NCBI GenBank assembly: GCA_032716605.1
Contig: CM064509.1
Location: forward strand, 39,962,924-40,026,923
DNA length: 64,000 nucleotides
DNA from: Paralithodes platypus
Lineage: Eukaryota > Arthropoda > Malacostraca > Decapoda > Lithodidae
Reading direction: 5' to 3'
Shown: positions 57,601 through 63,527 of the stretch, one piece after another
Layout of the letters: each line of letters starts with the position of its first letter
How positions within the stretch are numbered: the stretch's first letter is position 1
Program-made: the position numbers and the translations under genes
The notes under the pieces: generated by a model
The model's input: only the letters and a program-made list of their open reading frames with translations
What the model was told of the DNA's origin: nothing
The model's database searches: none

Positions 57601-60131
57601 GCCCGCGTTCTTCAATGTTGGTACTAGCTTGCTAGCTCTCCTCTGCACTTTCTCCACTGCTTCTATATCCTATACCATATATGGAGCCCACACCTGGTTC
57701 GCATATTCCAGGTGCGGCCTAACCAGCGCTGTATAGAGATTCCTGAAGATTTCTTCATCAAGTGACACAAATGTCCTCCTTATCAGCCCTACAATTCTAT
57801 TGGCTTTGTTTATCTTTTCCGCTAAATGTTCTGAGAAATTTAACTTATTGTCTATCACTACTCCTATATCCTTTTCTGCATTAACTTCCTCCATCGCTTC
57901 ATACATACTGTATCCTACCTTGTCTATCTTGCTTGTCCCAATCCGCATGTACTTGCATTTTTTTGGATGAAAAGGCATTAACCAATGCTCAGACCATCCC
58001 TTCATGCCCTCCACATCTCCTTGAAGCAAACCCACATCTTCCTTACTCCTCACTCTTCTATACAGCTTAGTGTCATCCACATACAGGTATATCTCACTTC
58101 CATTAGTTATAACTTCAAGATTCTTGCCCATCTTGAGGGGAGATTTCCACTTGAGGGATTTTTTTCTTTACCCCTTTCTCCCTCATGTTTAGCCCCATTG
58201 CTTTTGAGATTTTAAGACGTTCGCCCCATTAGTTTGGCGATTTTAAGAACTTTCACCCCATATATGTCACTTTTAAGACCTTTCGTGCCATTTAGGTGTT
58301 AATTTTTTTCCTGGCGAGCGATAGCGAGCCTGTAATTTAAAAGCAACCGGCCTTCGGCCGGGAAATTTTTCTACCGAAAAATGTACAAATTTATCTTGAA
58401 AGGGGGTCAAGGGGGTGTAATTTCAAGCTTGATGGAAGTCTAGGAAACACACTAAAAACCTCCCCTTAACCCTTCCTCCCCGGGCTGTCTTACCCAATGA
58501 CGGTCGCCCCTACCCGGGCGATATGGCTGAAAAACGTCTAGCCCTAGGCTACCGTATTTATGTTTATTTTCACTGCTAGAACTTTCCCACTCGTCTATAA
58601 TCGTAGTGCGGTTTTCAATCTGTATTTTGGCATTGAGTAGAGCTCTGTAAGTCAACTGGTTCAGTTGTGATGACGATTTCAGTGGAGCCAATATTGCAGA
58701 GATGTTGCCAATATGGAGGCTTTTCAGACACTAATTTCGTCATGACGTCAGAACAATAACATTGAGGAGTCTTCTCCTTCTTGTTTTCGGAGGTGCGGTG
58801 ACGAACGCTTGGGTTTGTTGACATACGTCGTACGCACAGCGTTCGGACCAAGCTTAATTAGGCTATTAAGCTCATGCCTTAGATAAGGCATACCGGCTAG
58901 CGGCCCTTCTTTCGTGCTGTCCTTACCTAAGGCAGACCGGGTAGGAAGGGTTAATCGGTGATATTATCTAGTATTACTGCCGACCCTTTTACGGGGAGGT
59001 TTTCGGTTTGCTCCCTAGACCTTCATTAAGCTTTAAAAAATACCCCCAAGACCCCTCTTTGAGATAAATGTATACATTTTTTTGGTAAAAAAATATCTTG
59101 GCCAGAGGCCGGTTCCTCCTAAATTATAGGCTCGCTATCGCCATCGGGAAAAAATTGACACCTACTGTAAATAATAATAATAATAATAATAATAATCTTC
59201 TGGTTACTTATATAGCGCCCGTATCTCCTCCTTCGAGGATTCACAAGCGCTCGGCTTTCTTTAGTCTACCAGATACCATTACCCATCCCCCTTGCTCATG
59301 GGGAGATGGTAACCGCCGGCTGTATCCCAGAAAAACATTTCAATCTGAGCGGGGATTGAACGCGAGACCTTTAAGGTGGGAATCAGGCACGCTATCAACT
59401 GAGCCAGCCGGACGGCTGGCACGAAAGGTCTTAAAATTGCCAATCTAATGTGGCAAACGTCATAGAATCTTATAACAAATACGGTAAAACATGGGGGAGA
59501 AAGGGGTCCAGAAAAAACCCTCTTCAGTGAAAATCTCCCCTTAAACTATACACTGAGTATTACAGTATCCGGGGCCGGTATATGATTATAACATTTTGTA
59601 GTTATTTATTTTACCCTAAGGATGTAAAGATTTTTTTTCTTCTTCCAGGTCCATCACTTAAAGACTCACTTACGAACAAGCCACGTGGGTGAGACAGGTG
59701 GCGTTGAGGAGGGTGATGGTGGACGGATGAGGGCCCAATCACACCGCATCCTCAGACTACAACCCAAACGCACACCTAAGTCAGAACACTCGCCCAAACT
59801 TCTATCAGCACTCACCCACACATCTCAGCCACAGCCACACCTGGCACCTCATCCACAGGGTATTGGTAGTGTGTGCCAGAACAACTCACAGACCAATCCT
59901 CACACAGACCAGTCCCCACCCATGGCCCATTCCACTACCACAGCTGGTCCCTCAGGTCACACCACACAGATCACTGGTGGTGGTGGTGGAGGGATGAACC
60001 ACACAAGTTTCATCCATGGCTACCCTGCTCACACCCCACACATATATAACCATAGCGTCATGCCTCACTATCCCACACTCTTCGATGCCTGTCAGGGCCA
60101 GAACACTGGAAACCACATTCAAATGCACTAA
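33503..60131 (+). CDS. C2H2 zinc-finger protein, 11 exons, 807 residues
   Basis: Exons 33503-33582, 36719-36931, 38831-39164, 39978-40223, 42870-43147, 45229-45339, 46441-46652, 48676-48843, 51443-51588, 56922-57074 and 59649-60131 total 2424 nt. All junctions are GT-AG and keep one frame. An atypical finger (C49, C52, H69, H75) resembles BED/TTF-type domains. Ten C2H2 fingers (C-x2-C-x12-H-x3/4-H) lie at ~258-278 and, in series, ~411-659. TGEK-like linkers ([20 protein letters not shown]) join several of them. Residues ~100-210 are Pro/Ser/Thr-rich. Exon 5 has an AT-hook-like RRGRGRG. The last 148 residues are Gly/His/Pro-rich. It is most likely a nuclear DNA-binding regulator; the target is unknown and I cannot name an orthologue. 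The start is the first ATG of exon 1, with an in-frame TAA at 33476 if that stretch is transcribed. Further 5' exons cannot be excluded. Confidence 0.85.
33583..33959. other. Intron 1 start, nothing recognised
   Basis: AT-rich, with poly-T at 33778-33790. No repeat or exon was seen. Confidence 0.35.
33960..34165. mobile_element. TTAA-type MITE, left part, related to 36053-36287
   Basis: TTAACCGATTCGCGCACAAG, then GGGGATACTTTAAAACC, TTCAACCTCTGCAGTTGTC and AATTTTGGAGAGGTAATTAT, all shared with the complete copy. The right end is not recognisable. Confidence 0.6.
34290..34812 (-). mobile_element. (CAA)n-tailed SINE, near full length, minus strand
   Basis: GTTGTTGTTCCCCAGGCTG (tail) to TTCGGGGTTGGGGTTTGG (head). 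Same order as the 5357-5905 copy in inverse. It lies in intron 1. Confidence 0.85.
34813..35309. other. Intron 1, AT-rich; partial dispersed repeat
   Basis: 35130-35230 contains the AACGTTCTGAACTTCCCA and TTTGCTTGGGAAACAAACT words of the repeat seen at 38460-38600. Otherwise nothing was recognised. Confidence 0.4.
35310..35703 (-). mobile_element. Tigger/pogo-like deletion derivative retaining part of the DDE transposase
   Basis: The ends CAGTCCATCCTCCTACAACG and ATAGGAGGATGGACTG are inverted, with TA at 35308-35309. On the minus strand 35517-35405 reads [20 protein letters not shown] and then [13 protein letters not shown]. LxxDNAPxHP...FLPPxTTSLxQP is the second-Asp block of Tigger/CENP-B-type DDE transposases. 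The rest of the protein is deleted. Confidence 0.85.
35705..35770 (-). mobile_element. RTE 3' tail scrap
   Basis: CATAGCTGGGGGTGGCCGAC then TCGAGACAGAGCC is the reverse of the GTCTCGAGTCGGCCACCCCC tail. Confidence 0.6.
35797..35893 (+). repeat. Dispersed repeat R100
   Basis: CCACATAGTGATTTTGATAA to TTTGCAAGTTTTACAC. One of about ten copies of a ~100-bp unit in 32-53 kb (others at 32030(-), 32397, 37312(-), 38655, 45474, 46137, 46322 and 52275). Confidence 0.7.
36053..36287. mobile_element. TTAA-flanked MITE (235 bp)
   Basis: TTAACCCTCTCCGACATATG at the left, CATAAATGCGTGAAAGGGTTAA-type right end, TTAA at both ends. Its left end matches the start of the interrupted element at 53152. Confidence 0.75.
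36367..36645 (+). mobile_element. SINE-like repeat with tRNA-like core, plus strand
   Basis: Reverse of the 11817-12408 pair. ATCTGTGCCCCAT, GGTGTAATGGTTCAAG, then GGTTCGAATCC, ending TTTGGTGTTGGGAGTGAAAT. Confidence 0.65.
36719..36931 (+). CDS. Zinc-finger gene exon 2 (BED-like finger)
   Basis: Acceptor TTGTTAATGTAG. It encodes [16 protein letters not shown], then CRWC...NHETTGRH, and a Pro/Gln tail. Donor GTGAGG at 36932 overlaps a TGA that would stop an unspliced read, which supports the splice. It ends two bases into an Asn codon. Confidence 0.8.
37284..37800. mobile_element. MITE with 30-bp inverted ends and R100 inside
   Basis: GGGGCTATACTTCGGACATT opens and AATGTCCGAAGTATAGCCCC closes, a perfect 20-bp inverse pair extending through TCTGGATAAA. 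R100 (minus) occupies 37312-37432. A second inverted pair (GTACCACGCATAAAGC with GTTACGTCA/TGACGTAAC) lies at 37565-37625. Confidence 0.7.
37943..38310. mobile_element. GGGGAGAT-family MITE, complete
   Basis: AGGGGAGATGG and CCATCTCCCCTTAA are inverted ends. The centre has the CCGGCCAAAGGCCGG hairpin. Right TTAA is kept and the left is TTTTA. It lies in intron 2. Confidence 0.7.
38390..38770 (+). repeat. Dispersed composite repeat: palindrome-spacer relative plus R100
   Basis: 38390-38640 is the inverse of the spacer of the 31349-33142 palindrome (TTTAGTAAAATTTACCAGAA, GTGCGATTAGTTTGCTTGGG), followed by R100. ATTATGATAGCTTTAC flanks the whole 37.9-38.8 kb block on both sides. Confidence 0.65.
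38831..39164 (+). CDS. Zinc-finger gene exon 3 (Pro/Ser/Thr-rich linker)
   Basis: Acceptor CCCCTTTTCAG. It encodes [20 protein letters not shown], then a Pro-rich region and repeats of the type [20 protein letters not shown]. Donor GTCAGT. It ends on a codon boundary. Confidence 0.8.
39165..39489. other. Intron 3 start, nothing recognised
   Basis: No repeat shared with the rest of the window was seen. Confidence 0.35.
39490..39757 (-). mobile_element. (CAA)n-tailed SINE, 5'-truncated, minus strand
   Basis: GTTGTTGTTGTTCCCCAAGC to GACGCTTTGGCTTCCAATCT. CAGAGCAT lies at both edges (39486 and 39758), a likely target duplication. Confidence 0.8.
39978..40223 (+). CDS. Zinc-finger gene exon 4 (finger 1)
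   Basis: Acceptor TTGTTATCCAG, donor GTTAGT, phase 0 at both ends. The finger is [20 protein letters not shown] followed by H. An alternative donor GTAAAT 16 bases upstream would break the phase with exon 5. Confidence 0.82.
40487..41857 (-). mobile_element. LINE-J: jockey-like LINE, internally deleted, in intron 4
   Basis: The minus strand has the ORF end (40891-40496) with [38 protein letters not shown] and [12 protein letters not shown]. Upstream is an RT start (41582-41330) with [34 protein letters not shown] and HRPITLLC. The palm with the YxDD box is missing between about 41150 and 40990. The (CAA)n tail is at 40480-40500. This is the best candidate partner for the SINE that shares its 3' end. 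Confidence 0.75.
41858..42045. mobile_element. MITE with inverted ends, related to 14208-14425
   Basis: TGACAATAATCTTGACCCC and GGGATCAAGATTATTATCA are the ends. TAACTC...GAGTTA are the inner arms. Confidence 0.6.
42355..42780 (-). mobile_element. RTE-type LINE RT fragment with FADD box
   Basis: Open 42774-42400: [50 protein letters not shown]. It stops at the G-rich run 42368-42391. It begins at the catalytic box, so it is a short internal fragment. Confidence 0.8.
42870..43147 (+). CDS. Zinc-finger gene exon 5 (basic, AT-hook-like)
   Basis: Acceptor TTTTGTTCAG, donor GTAGGT. It begins [20 protein letters not shown], continues with Arg/Gly and His/Thr/Gln-rich sequence and an acidic end ([10 protein letters not shown]). 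It ends two bases into a codon. Confidence 0.78.
43205..43390 (+). repeat. SINE-like repeat with tRNA-like core
   Basis: GATAGCGTAATGCATAAGTG and GGTTCGAGTCC (B box), then TTTCATTAATTGAGTTTAG, which recurs at 45103-45160. Decayed. Confidence 0.5.
43667..43712 (-). mobile_element. LINE-J 3' end scrap inserted in the RTE endonuclease
   Basis: GTTGTCGTTCCCTAAGCTGC matches 40489-40503. It continues after the MITE at 43929 (GGAAGGCATT). Confidence 0.65.
43713..43928. mobile_element. MITE with inverted ends AAGCCGGTATCACACGAG
   Basis: AAGCCGGTATCACACGAGAG and GCTTGTGTGATAACGGCTT are the ends; TAA on both sides is a possible target duplication. The MITE is inside the LINE-J scrap. Confidence 0.65.
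44672..45085 (-). mobile_element. Second SINE-like element with (CAA)n tail and related 3' end
   Basis: (GTT)12 at 44672-44709, then CTAGATTGTCTGGCCGAGCA, a diverged form of the shared 3' end. The body is different (CCCCCAAAGGGGCCAGGGAG). A 60-bp direct repeat (GAGGATGCCAAACCTCACTG) lies at 44985-45085. Confidence 0.6.
45229..45339 (+). CDS. Zinc-finger gene exon 6 (first half of finger 2)
   Basis: Acceptor CTGTTTTCCAG, donor GTGGGT. It encodes [18 protein letters not shown] and [10 protein letters not shown]. The finger is completed by exon 7. Confidence 0.8.
45375..45822. mobile_element. GGTCACCGG-family MITE with TTAA on both sides, R100 inserted
   Basis: TTAAGGGGGGGGTCACCGGC at the left, GGTGGGCTCCCTTAA at the right. 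R100 (45474-45574) interrupts the left arm after TTTTAAGACGT. The rest equals 10554-10932. Confidence 0.75.
45886..46432 (+). repeat. Cluster of R100 units and palindrome-spacer-like repeat
   Basis: R100 units start at 45886 (partial), 46137 and 46322. 45960-46110 is the GTGCGATTAGTTTGCTTGGG repeat. The last R100 runs into the exon 7 acceptor. Confidence 0.7.
46441..46652 (+). CDS. Zinc-finger gene exon 7 (fingers 2-4)
   Basis: Acceptor TTGTGGTCAG, donor GTACAG. It completes finger 2 ([11 protein letters not shown]), then [17 protein letters not shown] and [17 protein letters not shown]. It ends one base into a Gly codon of the HKGERPF linker. The repeat R100 lies directly upstream of the acceptor. 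Confidence 0.85.
46665..46787. repeat. (CACT)n/(CT)n microsatellite in intron 7
   Basis: CTCACACTCA-type repeats followed by about 29 uninterrupted CT units (46729-46785), starting 13 bases after the exon 7 donor. Confidence 0.9.
46862..47344. mobile_element. Tigger/pogo-like non-autonomous element (483 bp)
   Basis: CAGTCAGGTCTTTATATACT at the left and GTATATGGAGACCTGAC at the right are inverted, with TA on both sides (46860-46861 and 47345-47346). No DDE motif was seen; the ORFs in it have no recognisable family. Confidence 0.7.
47360..48360 (-). mobile_element. RTE-type LINE with Cys/His-rich insert in the RT protein
   Basis: Reading leftwards: [20 protein letters not shown] (48345-48290), [63 protein letters not shown] (about 47960-47910), [14 protein letters not shown] decay, and [20 protein letters not shown] (47510-47430). 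The C-x2-C/H-rich insert between the YADD region and the [10 protein letters not shown] block is a trait of a known crustacean and mollusc RTE-like family. Several stops make it inactive. Shorter copies lie at 19360, 22120 and 56620. Confidence 0.8.
48676..48843 (+). CDS. Zinc-finger gene exon 8 (fingers 5-6)
   Basis: Acceptor TTGTATTTCCAG, donor GTAAGG. Fingers [17 protein letters not shown] and [17 protein letters not shown]. It ends one base into a codon, and the exon-8/9 join makes HTGERDY. A partial copy of its 3' end lies downstream at 48873-49125. Confidence 0.87.
48893..49105. mobile_element. TTAA-flanked MITE (213 bp) inside a copied exon-8 fragment
   Basis: Perfect 21-bp inverted ends beginning TTAACCCCTTCATTACCGAG. 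Removing it together with one TTAA rejoins ATGCACTTAAGAGGCA, matching exon 8 at 48811-48826. Same family as 8622-8836. Confidence 0.85.
49404..50019. mobile_element. TTAA-flanked MITE, 616 bp (first)
   Basis: TTAACCTCTAAGCTGCGCAG at the left, GCAGTCCAGAGGTTAA at the right. Excision at TTAA restores TTCTTAAGCATAATAGGGAA, which reads FLSIIGK in the RT frame. Confidence 0.85.
50259..50874. mobile_element. TTAA-flanked MITE, 616 bp (second)
   Basis: TTAACCTCTCCGCTGTGTAC at the left, CTTGCCGGGTTAA at the right. It shares GCAATAAAACAAGTGG and TATGCACCTATTTTACG-like words with the first. Excision at TTAA restores RVLRIYRVV. Confidence 0.85.
51443..51588 (+). CDS. Zinc-finger gene exon 9 (finger 7, start of finger 8)
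   Basis: Acceptor ATGTTGTCAG, donor [23 protein letters not shown], then [15 protein letters not shown], whose two His are in exon 10. Phase 0 at its end. Confidence 0.85.
51600..52200 (-). mobile_element. (CAA)n-tailed SINE, full length, minus strand
   Basis: A long (GTT)n tail, 51608-51680 with a few interruptions, and the head CCCTTTCGGGGTTGGGCACC at 52190. TATATACTGT on both sides (51600-51609, 52203-52212) is a likely 10-bp target duplication. It begins 12 bases after the exon 9 donor. Confidence 0.85.
52275..52372 (+). repeat. Dispersed repeat R100
   Basis: GTAAGCATTGTTTCCACATA to GCAAGTTTTACATTTTC. Confidence 0.7.
52401..52569 (+). mobile_element. RTE 3' tail with (GATA)n and 9-bp target duplication
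   Basis: AACTTTAAA at 52392-52400 and 52570-52578. The insert runs from CTGTGATGTGTGTGAATTTG through CTCTGTCTCGAGTCGGCCAC to (GATA)n. Confidence 0.85.
52735..52925 (-). mobile_element. RTE 3' tail, minus strand, with homopolymer insertions
   Basis: AGGCCCAATCCCCACTTTTC then GGGGGTGGCCAACTCAAGAC and CACAAATTCACACGCAT is the reverse of the tail at 52401-52569. T-runs replace the centre. Confidence 0.7.
53168..53600 (+). mobile_element. (CAA)n-tailed SINE, 5'-truncated
   Basis: Starts GGTGATGGGCTGGTCTATCA and ends GGGGAAAAACAACAACAAC. An unusual (G)20 run sits at 53478-53496. Followed by CCCCCTCCGACT. Confidence 0.85.
53613..54150 (+). mobile_element. (CAA)n-tailed SINE, full length
   Basis: GGGCGGGTGCCCAACCCCG to GGGGAACAACAGCAACAACA. 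Flanked by CCCCCTCCGACT at 53601 and 54151. Confidence 0.85.
54178..54874 (+). repeat. 697-bp tandem duplicate of 53481-54177
   Basis: Matching landmarks sit exactly 697 bases apart: CTGTGGGGGC 53501/54198, CCCCCTCCGA 53601/54298 and 54151/54848, CTAGTG end 54177/54874. The second unit contains one full SINE (54310-54847) and the 3' end of another. The joint has GGGGGCGCTCTGTGGGGGCA. Confidence 0.85.
55144..56215. repeat. Minisatellite, 43-bp unit, about 25 copies
   Basis: Unit AGGTCAGGCAAGATATGATA + GACAAGGTTCTAGGCTATC + TATT. Units differ mainly at AAG/AGG at the start and CTAGGCT/CTAAGCC near the end, and the variants are grouped in blocks. It begins at the TTAA of the preceding MITE. Confidence 0.95.
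56240..56515 (-). repeat. Dispersed repeat related to the palindrome spacer
   Basis: AGAACACAATCCACC, GAGCAAGTCAATCTGGTTCC, GGAAGTCCGGGACGTTCTGG, CATGACAAGACATTAACAAT; the same order as 32150-32395. Confidence 0.75.
56620..56760 (+). mobile_element. RTE-type LINE (Cys-rich family) 3' end, plus strand
   Basis: GGTCTGATCTTGAATTGAAG, AAGGCTGCCTGGAACGGCGC, GTAGAGCACTCAGTCTTTAA: the inverse of 47360-47480. Confidence 0.75.
56922..57074 (+). CDS. Zinc-finger gene exon 10 (finger 8 end, finger 9, start of 10)
   Basis: Acceptor CTGTATTTGACAG, donor [15 protein letters not shown] completes finger 8, followed by [17 protein letters not shown] and [11 protein letters not shown] second identical donor lies 36 bases downstream (57110/57111), in frame. 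Confidence 0.85.
57075..57110 (+). repeat. 36-bp tandem duplication carrying the exon 10 splice donor
   Basis: TACTTTCTCACAGGTTAGTC occurs at 57062 and 57098. The second copy supplies another CAG/GTTAGT donor, 36 bases (12 codons) downstream and in frame. Confidence 0.85.
57125..58131 (-). mobile_element. CR1-like LINE fragment (RT with YVDD box, C-terminus, 3'UTR)
   Basis: 58131-57670 is open: [70 protein letters not shown]. It then continues in decayed frames equal to the 15465-16090 copy. 5'-truncated just before the catalytic box by the MITE at 58133. Confidence 0.85.
58133..58469. mobile_element. GGGGAGAT-family MITE in intron 10
   Basis: TTGAGGGGAGATTT at the left, AACCTCCCCTTAA at the right. 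Centre CCGGCCTTCGGCCGG. It shares its right TTAA with the next MITE. Confidence 0.75.
58466..58954. mobile_element. TTAA-flanked MITE (489 bp)
   Basis: TTAACCCTTCCTCCCCGGGC at the left and CCGGGTAGGAAGGGTTAA at the right. Directly abuts the previous MITE. Related degenerate copy at 17340-17790. Confidence 0.8.
58988..59544. mobile_element. GGGGAGAT-family MITE interrupted by a SINE
   Basis: ACGGGGAGGTTTTCGG at the left, GAAAATCTCCCCTTAA at the right. Centre GGCCAGAGGCCGG. The SINE fills 59168-59412. Confidence 0.75.
59168..59412 (-). mobile_element. tRNA-derived SINE with L2-like tail
   Basis: On the minus strand: head GTCCGGCTGGCTCAGTTGAT (A box), GCGTTCAATCC (B box), body ending GGGCGCTATATAAGTAACCA, and (ATT)8 tail. 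Most complete copy in the window; the other is interrupted at 4461-5130. Confidence 0.8.
59649..60131 (+). CDS. Zinc-finger gene exon 11 (finger 10 end, C-terminal tail, stop)
   Basis: Acceptor [24 protein letters not shown] completes finger 10. The tail is rich in His, Pro, Gln and Thr, with a GGGGGG run near 59973-59993, ending NHIQMH and TAA at 60129-60131. Confidence 0.85.
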   Translation, partial: VHHLKTHLRTSHVGETGGVEEGDGGRMRAQSHRILRLQPKRTPKSEHSPKLLSALTHTSQPQPHLAPHPQGIGSVCQNNSQTNPHTDQSPPMAHSTTTAGPSGHTTQITGGGGGGMNHTSFIHGYPAHTPHIYNHSVMPHYPTLFDACQGQNTGNHIQMH

Positions 60132-60735
60132 ATTCATTGGTGCATTGAAGCTATATTGAGTTCAGTCTGGTAAGATTGACTATATTGTTACAACAGAACT
60201 CTATTTGAATGGACTAGTTTGAAGCCTTGAGGGAAAAGGTGATATTACAGGTTTGAAAACCCGAAGGGAAGGAAGGAAAACCTAATATTTAGTAATGGCT
60301 ACATAGTCAATGACGTATAGTCTTATACAGTTAACCCTCCAAAAAAAAAAACTAATTGGTCCAAAACCGGTTCAGAAACATGGAGTTTCCGGATTCTCGG
60401 AGTTTAGTCCTAGGCTAGTCACATATATACAAATTATAAATTCTATTTAGTTCACAACTGAGCTTCATACCAGTAGTCAATACTAAAGTACATCAATAGT
60501 CATTATTATACTGTATTGTACAAGAAAACACTGTACTCCACCAGTTGTAGGCCTACTTGTACAAGTACCGTAAGGTAACTTTCTTCTAATACTGCCACCG
60601 ATCTTCTGACTTCATCAAAATATTCCTATTTAAATGATAATTCTTCTTCTTTGACTTTCTATTATTACTATTACTTTACATATTACCAATAAATGATGAA
60701 AATACTGAGGAGAAAAATAAAATATCAAAGCTGCA
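60132..60735 (+). other. Probable 3'UTR of the zinc-finger gene with two AATAAA signals
   Basis: AATAAA at 60688-60693 and 60716-60721 are the first polyadenylation-type hexamers after the stop. The 3'UTR extent is inferred. 60330-60400 has a CAGTTAACCCTCCAAAA start resembling a Tigger-like end, without a clear partner. Confidence 0.5.
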
Positions 60736-61009
60736 TGTGTTTATTGACTCGCATGTCCTCCACCAACGTGTCTAAGCCTGCCGCAATTCCCTGACATCTA
60801 CTTCCGCCAATCTGTAAATCGAGAAGTTATGCCATACACATAACGAAGCTCACTATACAAACTATTGTAGTAAGAGTATTTCAAGGTGGAACGGGACCTC
60901 CAAGAAAGCTACGAAAATGAGATCAGACGGGATCGCCATTGTGCAATTGTATTCGCGGTCAGGGTAAAGAAAAGACTGAATGAGGGTCGTTGTTAGCCCA
61001 TGAACGGCG
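60736..61009. other. Downstream flank of the zinc-finger gene, nothing recognised
   Basis: No coding pattern and no repeat seen. Confidence 0.35.
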
Positions 61010-61870
61010 AGGGTCCTCATAAGAGGTTTGGGGGGGCGAAGGCGAGGATCCTCTTATGAGCCAAGGCATACAAAAATACTTTCAAAACACTCCACTGGCA
61101 CTCAAAACAAAGCAATATGCAATTAGGTGAGATAATTCCCCTCCATGACTTGCTACCGCTTCTCCATATGTGTCCCCCACCCCCCCCCCACCCCTTTTCC
61201 CCTCCTCAATTGTCAGCTATTTTTCCTCTTATTCCCCCTTTTATTGGATAATTTTCGGCGCGAATTTCCCTCACGGAGTCTCCTTAACACAGGCGAGGCA
61301 GCTAGAGATCCTCGCAACACAGAGACTTCTATTGCAAGCCCTCGGTGTCGCACTGGAGGACGGAGAGTGAGGATGTTCGCCACCTGGGCTCTCGCTTCAT
61401 GATACGACCGGGCGGCAATACTGTAATACAGTAAGTCTTTTTCATCCCCCAAATGCTATTCCTACTTCTTTTATTGTTCTTAACTCGAAAAGCGTGATAG
61501 GCCTCACAGAATGGTCACCATAGCGAACGTGTTATACCTCACGGAAGCAAGACCACGAAAAAAAAAATCCAAAACACCTCGGGCTCTCAAAACAAAGGAA
61601 TATGTCATTAGGTAAGATAATTCCCCTCTAGTACTTCTTACCACTCATCCTCATGTGTCTGAACACCCCGCTTCCCCCCTCCTTAATTATCGGCTATTTT
61701 CCTCATATTTCCCCCATTTATCGGTTATTTTCGGCGCAAATTTCTCTCACGCGGTTTCCTACGCACCAGTGACTCACTTGAGAGACCTTTTGCAACACAG
61801 AAATCTCTCCCGGGGCCGTCAGTGTGTTGTGAGACGGCGAGACAGGAGGATGTATGCCCCCTTGCCAACC
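61010..61870 (-). mobile_element. Two degenerate copies related to the 616-bp TTAA MITE
   Basis: CACTGGCACTCAAAACAAAG and GAGATAATTCCCCTCCATGA at 61090-61147, and CTCAAAACAAAGGAATATG and AAGATAATTCCCCTC at 61587-61628, are the reverse complement of 49860-49920. The outer ends are eroded. Confidence 0.6.
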
Positions 61871-62290
61871 CCTCCCTTCCATGCTACTTGCTCAACCACC
61901 CTCATACCTTCCCAAATATACCTCATATAGTGCTGGCACTGACCAAACCCAACCAACGCCCCCTCAGCTCTCGGTTCTCGATAATACCCACCGAGAGGGA
62001 GATGCACCCGCCGCACTAGCCACCCCAATTAACCCTTCTAATCCTCATTTCCCTTGCAACCAGTCCAAAGCCCTAACCTCAGCTAGTAGCCGCAGAAATA
62101 GTAGATAATGCGAAAGAAATAGTGCAACCTCCTGTAATAAATCAGACAACCCAACCAGATGAATTGCCAACCAGAGTTGTGCCCCTTCTGCCCCGGAGAT
62201 GCCCTCACTCCGACATATCTGCCAGAAGAGACCCTACCTTAGCCAGCCCAACCATTGTCAAGCATTCAGCCTGAAGGCTTAAAACCAATA
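61871..62290. other. Intergenic sequence, no gene supported
   Basis: Pro-rich short ORFs have no recognisable domain or splice context. Confidence 0.3.
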
Positions 62291-62575
62291 TTTGGTTCTT
62301 ACACAGAAAGTCCTAAGGTTGGAAAGGACAAAACCATGTCTAATGTGGGAAAGGCTTGTCGTAGTACCAGCTGGGGATTAAAGCACGTAACCTATAACGC
62401 TTGCTGCTTTAACCATAACTCAGTGAACCTATAACGCTTGCCAGGGAAGCAAGGGACTCGACTTAGACTCAGGAACCAACTGGGGATTAGGGCATGTCAC
62501 CTATAACGCTTGCTGCCGTAACCGTAACCCAGTGCAACCCTGCATAACCTATACGCTTGCCGGGGAAACGCGGTG
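62291..62575. repeat. Irregular tandem repeat around CCTATAACGCTTGCTG
   Basis: CCTATAACGCTTGC-type words occur near 62390, 62430, 62500 and 62547, with AACTGGGGATTA-type words between. Decayed units of ~40-110 bp. Confidence 0.5.
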
Positions 62576-63527
62576 AATGATTCTGGCTCAGTAACAGCTG
62601 GTGTTGTTGGTGAGACTCTGTTGCCCTTGTATGGCACAGAGACTCCTGGGAACACCCCGTACAAAGGAAATCAAGCAACAACAGGTCTAGTGACCCTTCT
62701 AGCTGTAGTAAAGACTACCCCCGACTCCCTGAGCAGTCACTTTCTTGTCTGTCCCTGACGAGAGGCAACTAGGACGTGTCGGCTCACCAGTCACCCCTCA
62801 GGTGAGCTTGCCTCCAACCCGCAGAAAGGCCTCGGTTGATCTAGTGGTTGCAGATAAGCTACCTTCTTTCCCCAGGGACAGTGTGAGAGAGGACCAGGAG
62901 CGAAGCTGAGGACTCCGGAAGAAGCACCCCATCGCCCAATGCCTGCGGGAACTCTGTTGCCCGGATCCAAGTTCGTGAGGTGATGGTGGCGACCCGAGCC
63001 TGCCGGGGTAAGGAGGCTTTTATGTCCTCATGTCTCGGCGGTGTGGTGACAGGAGTTGTTTTTATACTGGTGCTTCCATCTCCTCCTTTGTTTTTCTCCC
63101 CTATCTCAGACTAACCTATTTTTACTGACTTTAGCCTACATCACTTCACCGTCCGGGCAGCGAAGACTCCGAACGAACAGAGAGTAACAAGCCTGAGCCG
63201 AAACGAAAGTGAGTCCGTCAGAGAGACTGGTTGGGAGAGGTGAGTCAGCCCACTGAGCGGAGCTACACACGCACCTTACAGGCCCAGCTAGCAACTCGCG
63301 GGAGAGCTGGCAACTCCTTCCACACACAACACAGCCTTTGTTGCGAGTCTCACAGCACTACCAGTTCTCTCCTGCCCCCTTAATTCCTTGTCCTGTAGTA
63401 CCTGAATTAGGGTTTTACACCATGCCCGAAAGTGAGGTTCTGGAGCTCCGATTTTACTTTCAACCATCTTGACAATTTTACCAACACACCTAAGCTTCGT
63501 TTGATGCGAAAATAGCCTCCCGAAAAT
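62576..63527. other. Intergenic sequence, no gene supported
   Basis: GC is higher than the surroundings, and a few GT/AG pairs are possible, but no reading frame joins convincingly. It could include a promoter or 5'UTR of a gene outside the window; this is a guess. Confidence 0.3.

Noticed and set aside
59952..60137. Minus-strand ORF over exon 11
   Set aside because: Antisense shadow of the low-complexity zinc-finger tail.
62573..63020. Possible exons with GT/AG borders
   Set aside because: Short open stretches do not join in phase and show no recognisable protein; left as unassigned sequence.
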